The notes beneath the pieces were generated by a model that saw only the letters and a list, made by a program, of their open reading frames with translations, did no database searches and was not told where the DNA came from. A stretch of DNA of 64,000 nt, taken from Ambrosia x helenae. Taxonomy: Eukaryota; Streptophyta; Magnoliopsida; Asterales; Asteraceae. The translations under genes and the position numbers were made by a program. The stretch is from assembly GCA_030844895.1 (NCBI GenBank), contig CM061231.1:152301889-152365888 (forward strand), given 5' to 3'. This document shows positions 57,269 through 64,000 of the stretch, piece after piece; the first letter of the stretch is position 1, and each line of letters begins with the position of its first letter.

Positions 57269-58440
57269 GTGTATTAAAAGGTTTTGACTTGCCACTAGAC
57301 CACTAACCCCAATAATAAATAATGGTTAAGTTTGAGGGCAAAAACTTGAACACTTCCCTTCTGTAGATTCATTTAACTTACCAATCGGGCGGCTAAGAAT
57401 CAGTTTTAACTGGGAGGATAGCCGTACTGGCGTATTGTAGTTGTATTTTTCAACAAATAATTACGGTGCAGTGTTTTTCACTTTTTACCAGTCTATTGGT
57501 CAGACCAGATGTAAAATCGGATGACGCTGCAAAATAAATAAGGTAAATATAGATAATATGATCAATTTCCTGTTCGATCCCCCGAATTCCGATCCAGCTG
57601 TCTGGCCACACTCAAAACGGTTATGATATACCATGAGGTAGACCGCGCAATCCCTCACATCTCGGTCCAACTAGCCAGTCCGATCTAGTTTTCAAAACAT
57701 TGCGTAAAAGTGTGGGTTTCTTTACAAGTGCAACGTTTTGTGGTATTTAGGTGCAAAAATTGGTTTCAGAGAAAACATATTTTATATATTAGTTTTTTTT
57801 TGCCACAATTAATAAATATATTACGCTAATTAAATATGTAAATAACTTTAAGTATATAATTAATAATTATGATAATCGTATAATGCATCTGTATCTTTTA
57901 ACCAATGTTTTAAAAACTGGTAAATATCGATCGGTTATACCAGTTTAAAACCGTCATACCTGGTCGGAAGCCAAAATAGCAAAAAAAATAACACGTAACA
58001 TTTGAGTTAAGAAAAAAAATCGCCGTGTTAGTAGAAAAATAACACGTAACATTTGGGTTAAAGACTTGAGAGACTTAGAATAAGGTCAAGGACGTAATTT
58101 AAACGGTAAGGTCGTCCACGTATCAACTAGTGAGTGGCCCATAACCACACGTTTTGTTGGTACTCTCCTTCCTATAAATTTATCTTTATTTTTTAAAAGA
58201 TGGAAACAATAATATTTCATTATTTCGTTACAATTTACTCACTCACATATATGTGTTGTAGTTGTATATACAATGTATAAACACCAGCTGACCGTTATTA
58301 ACGAAAAGTAATTAATATTGGAATGCTAATATTAATGAGCCGTTCATTAAATTCACAAAAGTCGATGATGTCGTCTCGATCCAACTAAATATACAACTAA
58401 ACCAACACTCAGAGAACAACAACCTAAATAAGTTCTGCAC
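57269..58440. promoter_or_regulatory. Intergenic and upstream region of the GT14 gene
   Basis: No gene. The words AAAAATAACACGTAACATTTG are duplicated at about 57985 and 58035. A promoter is expected in the last few hundred bases, but no TATA box can be chosen confidently. Confidence 0.4.
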
Positions 58441-58472
58441 AATGTTGTCTCCACACACAGATTAAAACCCAA

Positions 58473-58771
58473 GTAAGTGTTTCTGTCAAATCTTGTTCCA
58501 AGATTCATGGGTTTTGTGTTTTTTGAAATGGGTTTGTCTTAGATTTGCTTATTATCTTCTGATTCAACCGATTTACCATTTTTTTTATCTGGTTTTGTGT
58601 ATATGTTTATCACAGTGTTCAATCGTTGAATGTTGTATTGTTTTTATCAATTAAAGTTGACAATATGCATTTATTTTAGTGTTATTGTCAACAGCTAGCT
58701 ATTGATATAACCGCCACACAACGGTATCTAATATTCTGATCTAATTTGGTTTCTAAATTAACATTTTGCAG
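58473..58771 (+). other. Probable 5' UTR intron of the GT14 gene
   Basis: A donor AAACCCAA/GTAAGTG at 58473 and an acceptor TTTTGCAG/GTCC ending at 58771 bracket 299 bp of T-rich sequence before the start codon at 58831. Confidence 0.6.
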
Positions 58772-58830
58772 GTCCAGATAAGGTTCACAGGCTTACAAAT
58801 TCTATAAAAAAAATAATAATATTGATGTGA

Positions 58831-60505
58831 ATGAGATTAACAGTAACAGAAGTTAAAAACACAATGATGAAGCTTAAAGAATTTAAATTTTTTTTCTTTG
58901 AAAAAAGATGGGTGCTTCCATTAGTCATGGCTTCAATCATATTTATCTTTCTGTGCACAATCTCTTTAAATTTGGGTACTGAGGACAAAGTCAATTCCTT
59001 TCGGGTCGGGTCAAATAAAACCGGGTCATTTGCTGAGGACAAGATCCAGTTCCCAGCCCCTCCGCCTCGTCCAACTGTTCCTCGCTTCGCTTATCTTGTT
59101 TCGGGGTCAAAAGGGGATTTGAACAAGTTGTGGAGGACAGTGAGAGCGTTGTATCATCCGTGGAACTATTATGTGCTTCATCTTGATCTCGAATCGCCAG
59201 CTGATGAGAGGCTGGAGCTTGCTTCGCGGGTTGAGAATGATCCGGTTTTTTCGGCTGTTGGGAATGTTTATGTGATCCCAAAAGCTAATATGGTTACATA
59301 TAGAGGGCCAACTATGGTGGCTAATACCCTTCATGCTTGTGCCATTCTTTTAAGAAAGTTTAAGGATTGGGATTGGTTTATAAACCTCAGTGCCTCGGAT
59401 TATCCTCTCGTTACTCAGGATGGTTAGTTTTTGAATCTTGTTTCGTTTATTTGGTTGTTTCGTGTTGATTTTAATCGGTTTCTTGAACTTGATTGCAGAT
59501 CTTCTTTATGCGTTTCGTGATTTGAAGAGGGATTTGAATTTTATCGAGCACTCGAGCCAATTAGGGTGGAAAGAGTAAGTATTGGGCAAATCCACAAACA
59601 CGTTTAGCTAAACGGGTTGTGTTCTGGTCGACCTGGTGGGTTTGCGGGTTGACTCTATCTTACACTAATTTTGGGTATTATAGGCCTTAAAAAAACATAA
59701 CTATTTTTATATACATTTGTGTCGTGTTCATGTCAACCCGTGAAACTCGTGTCGTCTCTGGGTTCACGTGACACGATTTTCGGGTTTGTGTCATGTTTGG
59801 GTTGTTGGCAAACTTTTAGGTGTGAACTGCGAACACGACCCGCTTAATACCCTTACTGAAAGTATAAGTGTGTGTGTGTGTGCGTGCAGGAACAAAAGGG
59901 CAATGCCATTGATGGTTGACCCGGGACTATACCAAAACAAAAAGTCGGATATCTTTTGGGTTCAGCCAAAGCGAGCTCTCCCGACAACGTTTAAATTGTT
60001 TACAGGGTCGGCATGGATGATTCTGTCACGCTCATTTGTCGAATACTGTATATGGGGTTGGGATAATCTACCAAGAACTCTACTCATGTACTACACAAAT
60101 TTCGTCTCATCACCCGAAGGTTACTTTCAAACGGTTATCTGCAACGCTCCAGAATTCGTACCAACCGTGGTTAACCACGACATGCATTTTATATCTTGGG
60201 ACACCCCTCCAAAGCAACATCCTCATATCCTAACCATAAACGACACAGAAAAAATGATAGCAAGCGGGGCTGCATTCGCACGCAAGTTCAAACATGACAC
60301 TCTTGTTTTGGATAGAATCGACCGTGAGTTACTTCACCGTAAGAATGGTAGTTTCACCCCAGGCGGATGGTGCAAGGGCGACCCGTCTTGCACCAAGGTT
60401 GGGAAACCGACACGGGTCAAACCAGGTCCAGGTGCTCAACGGCTTCGCCAGCTTATAGGGAAGCTTCTTCAAGCACCTAAGTTTAGTCAAAGTCAATGCC
60501 AATAG
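58831..60505 (+). CDS. Family 14 glycosyltransferase, GlcAT14-like (arabinogalactan beta-glucuronosyltransferase)
   Basis: Exons 58831-59422, 59499-59574 and 59890-60505 give 427 residues, normal for plant GT14. It is a type II membrane protein: short basic cytosolic end, a signal anchor at about residues 30-47 (WVLPLVMASIIFIFLCTISL), a Pro-rich stem, then the Core-2/I-branching-type catalytic domain. Visible motifs are RFAYLVSGSKGD, YYVLHLDLE, INLSASDYPLVTQDD, KLFTGSAWMILSR, SPEGYFQTVICN and the C-terminal GGWCKG. The start at 58831 follows an in-frame ATG-TGA; a second ATG lies at 58864. Arabidopsis members GlcAT14A-C add glucuronic acid to type II arabinogalactan in the Golgi; that role is inferred here. 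It converges with the SPA gene, with stops only 208 bp apart. Confidence 0.93.
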
Positions 60506-60713
60506 ATTCTATAAATTAGAATATACTGCTTTTGTTGTATTTTAAATTTCTGTTATTTCATGACTAATACATCATGCAACAAGAGATGTACATTGTTTCG
60601 GTTCGAGATTGAAATAATAATAATCTGAACTGCAAAAATTACAAAACTTATACACCTTTTCTGTACTAAGTTTGAAACAGAAAAACCTCTGCATACCTTT
60701 CTAATCCCAAAAT

Positions 60714-63198
60714 TTAAAACATATCTAAAACCTTAATATTTCCCATAGAATTTGCAGCAACCAAAGTGGACGATTGAGGGCGCCAACACACGGAAGAAAT
60801 GAATTGTTCGTTGTCATCCACTTCATTTCCTGATATCGGATCGGTGGTGTTGAATTTATACGACATTGCAGGCATAGGGAATGCTTTGTGGTAGATGAAA
60901 ACCTGTTCAAATGTTTATAAAAAGTAAATAAAAGTTAATTAAAACTGTAAGTTCCTATAGCATTAAAGGGTTTTTTTTTTTTTTTTATAATTACCTCGTT
61001 TGTTTCTGAACCAGTAGCGATGTAGCCGCCTGATACTGATAAACCAACAAAATTCTACAAAAAATAAATAAATAAATAAATAACTGATGCAAAAAAAAAA
61101 AAAAAAAAACTGTTTTGACCCATTACCCAACCTGCCAGCCCAGCCCAGCCCATTTTGCCATCTTTAGGGCCTAAAGAAAATAAAAGAAAATACCTTTACA
61201 TTGACATGGCCAGAGAATGACTGAATCGGGCGGTCAAGAACTTGAGATGCAGTGTCTGATAAATCCCAGAGCTTGAGTGTGTTATCAGTGGATGATGATA
61301 CAAGAGTTTTTGAATCTATAAACTTGATGTAACTAACGGTTCTCTTATGTCCGACCAATGTGTAGAGCGGCATACTTAAATTGCGTAAATCGTGGTAATA
61401 TACTCTATGATCTGCAGAACCAAATGCAAGAAAATTACTAGATTCACAAGGAAACTGAACACAACACACATTCGCCTTTGTTTTAATGGTACCAATACTC
61501 GCTCCCTGCAGTAATAACAAAAAGTTGGTTATTATACATTCTGGTATTGATCTAAAGCATAGTTAAGTATTTGTAAACAAAGCATATAATTGCCTGATTA
61601 ATATTCCAGAGCTTAACCGAACCATCATCACTCCCACTGGCCAGCAATTTTGGATCTGCCGAGTAGTCAACAGACCATGCACGTCTTTGGTGCTCTCTCA
61701 TTTCCGCAGATACTTGACCTTGTGTAACATCCCACACCTGAAATTTTTTTAACACTGATGAGTGGGTTGAGTAACGGGTCAAAACAGGACGGACCACATT
61801 GACCCACAAACACTTTTTGTCCATGTTTTACGATATGCATAAATTATGATTAGAAAACAAATTTATTCTAGTGATAAAGTTACCAAAATCAACCCATTTA
61901 TTCACAGATTACCTGCACGGCACCGTCGAAATTACTTGAAGCACACTGGCTTTTGATGTAACGATTCCAACAAATACTGCTTATCTTTGATCTTGTTGGG
62001 ATTTCAACGAGAGGAAAGTGGATGTCTCGATTCCCATTCAAGATCGATTCATATTCAAAAACTTTAATCTTTTTATTAACGCCAGCTGTTGCAAAAAACT
62101 CCCCGTCGCGATCAAAACTCAATGAGCATACAAGACTTGAAGAATTCAAAAGATCTCCTTGTTTCAAGTCGGCTTTGACTTTTAATTTACTTGACGACAT
62201 GTACTTAGACAGTCCCTCCATAAACGGATGCATCCACCCACTATTTACCGCTCTATTTCTGGTTAAAAAGTACGCTGATTCTAGTTTCTTGAAGTTTTTC
62301 GTCAATCTAGAATTTTCTTGATTTTCTTTGGGCGTTCTTCTGACACGTTTTCTGGACGTCGAGCTTGCAAAGTCATCATTTTTTGACATATTCATCGAAT
62401 TAGAGCCTCCTTTTCTTCTAACAGACGCTTGAAGCTTTGTAACTTGTTGTATATCAGAAGACAGAAATGAAATGTCCCTCTGCAAGTAACCTGCAGCGTC
62501 TTGTTTTCGTTGTTGCAGCGTTTGAAGAAAGTCGAGCAACATTTCTTGCTCAACGATCTCTTCTTCAAGATCTATTGCAGCTTCACGTTCGTCTAGTTTT
62601 TCTCTAAGTTCGTTAAGAAGCTCACTTTGTAACACGTCACTACATCCACGTAACTATGAAACATGAGAATCTTGATCAACAAGTAACGAGACGAATATTG
62701 AACAATTCTTTTGAACTTACTCTATTTTGGGCCTGCTAGCAGGGTCGGGATGCAGTAACCGCATGGAAAAAAAGGCTTCCTTTTGCCACTTGAAATGAAA
62801 TTGTGGAGGAAACACGCGATGTTTAACGCTAGACATGGTTTGATTCTTTTCTTCCGGCGAACTACAAGGGTAATATAACTGTTCATAGAAATAAACCCAA
62901 ATGGAATATAAATAAAAATAAAAAAATTCACAGAAACAAAACCATATGAAGCTGAAATCAGTACTAAAAACAAACACACCTCAAACAGAAGAACCCCTAA
63001 CCGATAAACATCAGAAGCGCAAGAACTCGGCCCACCAGCAGCTTCCTCAGGGCTTGTATACCAATTTGTTTCCATTTCTAATATCTTTTTCATGGGAAAC
63101 ATATGTTTTTTCTCTTCTGCTTGTTCAACCCATTCGATTTGCGACACTTTATGATCAACATTCAACGACGTTACATCCTGATACGAATCTGAGCCTGG

Positions 63199-63240
<42 letters not shown>

Positions 63241-63540
63241 ATCAGAGCAAGACGCAGACTCTATAAACGATACATGATTAAACGACGACATAACAAAGCA
63301 CGAAGGCCGATTGTTATGAACAACAAACCCTTGGCTATGTGCTAAACTCACAATTTTCACTATCTGCATAAATATATGTAAACATTCAAGCTCATCCACC
63401 GCTCGTTTCGCGTTGTCTAACCACTGTCTTAAACTAACTTCCTTACTTTTCAATGACCCAACAACTGTATTATTCCTCCCATGATCATCATCATCATCAT
63501 CATGATCATAACCATGATCATGATCAGATGAGTTATCCAT
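60714..63540 (-). CDS. SPA3/SPA4-like WD40 protein (COP1 partner)
   Basis: Seven minus-strand exons: 63540-62980, 62878-62721, 62639-61913, 61737-61594, 61505-61194, 61054-60995 and 60902-60714, giving 716 residues. The order is an Asp/His-rich start; a kinase-like domain without a full catalytic set (SLRQWLD, VVHNNRPSCFVMSS, SDVYRLGVLLFE); a coiled coil (LREKLDEREAAIDLEEEI...); a basic stretch; and seven WD40 repeats (GSDDGSVKLWNINQ, FGSADHRVYYHDLR, SSTDNTLKLWDLS). SPA proteins join COP1/CUL4-DDB1 ubiquitin ligases that destroy light-signalling factors such as HY5 and CO in the nucleus. The length fits the short SPA3/4 subclass. The intron after exon 4 has a GC donor (CAG/GCAATT). A hexanucleotide repeat codes a Gly-Ser run. 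Confidence 0.93.
63190..63240. repeat. GAGCCT hexanucleotide repeat coding Gly-Ser in the SPA gene
   Basis: Seven or eight GAGCCT units give a (GS)n run next to the conserved SCSDSGS segment. It is a likely length polymorphism. Confidence 0.9.
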
Positions 63541-64000
63541 ATCATATCCAAATTTCAGCTCTACAACATGTAGTCACTATAACCAACCCCATATCAAATC
63601 ACAATAACATTTAAGCACATGATCATCATCTAGCCTGATAAAAATAATAATAATAATAACCCATTAAACCATAGTAAACCATAGTAAACCATAGTAACAG
63701 TAACATTAATAATAATAATAATAATGAATAATATTAATAATAATAATAATAATACCAGTAATCTTGATGAGAGGAGGTTGAGATGTTTAGCTTCTGGTAC
63801 AAACAAGAACCATAAAAATCGAATCTTTATTCTAGAAATATAAAAAAAGAATCAGCCCAGATGTCTGCTGGTGGTTGTTTAAATGTAAAAAATCGACATG
63901 TTTTTGAATTGAAATAAAATATTATTCATATAAATAAATGAATTAAATAAGACCAGATAAGATTATAGATTCTGTGGTGAGTGTTTTTTGAAGCCTTAAA
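63541..64000 (-). promoter_or_regulatory. 5' UTR/upstream region of the SPA gene
   Basis: It contains (AAT)n runs at 63640-63755 and three tandem copies of GTAAACCATA at 63665-63693. A leader intron is possible (GT-rich donor side near 63760 on the minus strand) but not demonstrable. Confidence 0.4.

Overview
This is a stretch of plant nuclear DNA. It has short exons separated by AT-rich introns, many microsatellites, retroelements primed by initiator tRNA-Met, hAT, PIF/Harbinger and Mutator-type small transposons, and tRNA-derived SINEs. The five complete genes are typical of dicots. Very long LTRs of the 'TGTGACATCC ... GGGGTGTTACA' type suggest an asterid, perhaps Asteraceae, but that is inference from style only.

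Genes, left to right: (1) the 3' exons of an RSS3/'WNK-related' bHLH-MYC_N-domain protein (220-1132, +); (2) a compact clade-F-like PP2C phosphatase (8873-10891, +, 4 exons); (3) a peroxisomal-type 3-hydroxybutyryl-CoA dehydrogenase ending in SRL (28767-30458, +, 3 exons); (4) a possible 35-residue Cys/Lys-rich peptide (30844-30951, +); (5) DRP5A, a cytokinesis dynamin (32243-36342, -, 8 exons), with a 1-bp deletion in exon 2 that stops the frame inside the GTPase domain; (6) a GT14 glucuronosyltransferase-like enzyme (58831-60505, +, 3 exons); (7) a SPA3/SPA4-type WD40 repressor of light signalling (60714-63540, -, 7 exons), tail to tail with GT14. From memory, the content matches two duplicated Arabidopsis blocks (At3g152xx-At3g1535x and At1g530xx-At1g531xx), so this is a conserved gene block blown apart by transposons. 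The genes do not form a pathway.

Between the genes: 1.7-2.4 kb, two small MITEs; 2.9-5.9 kb, a 3-kb solo LTR; 8.3-12.4 kb, PIF/Harbinger-like MITEs and a hAT element inside the PP2C intron; 12.6-13.8 kb, a LINE relic split by a hAT element; 13.9-28.5 kb, a four-level nest (Copia LTR > hAT > gag-only LTR element on the minus strand > solo LTR), the three inner levels with matching target duplications, followed by the broken Copia coding region; 37.2-38.3 kb, a Mutator-like MITE with long inverted repeats; 38.4-46.8 kb, a hAT MITE split by a very young gag-only LTR element on the plus strand; 47.5-51 kb, a hAT element, two SINEs, a complete hAT MITE and a palindromic element; 51.1-55.3 kb, a decayed MULE carrying a broken Copia fragment and smaller hAT elements; 55.4-57.3 kb, a foldback element, a TA run and a MITE.

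The most unusual points are the tRNA-like (Pol III box A/B) modules inside the LTRs of all three copies of one retroelement group, one with the same head as a nearby SINE; the frameshifted DRP5A; and the near-identical LTRs of the gag-only element at 38.4-46.5 kb.
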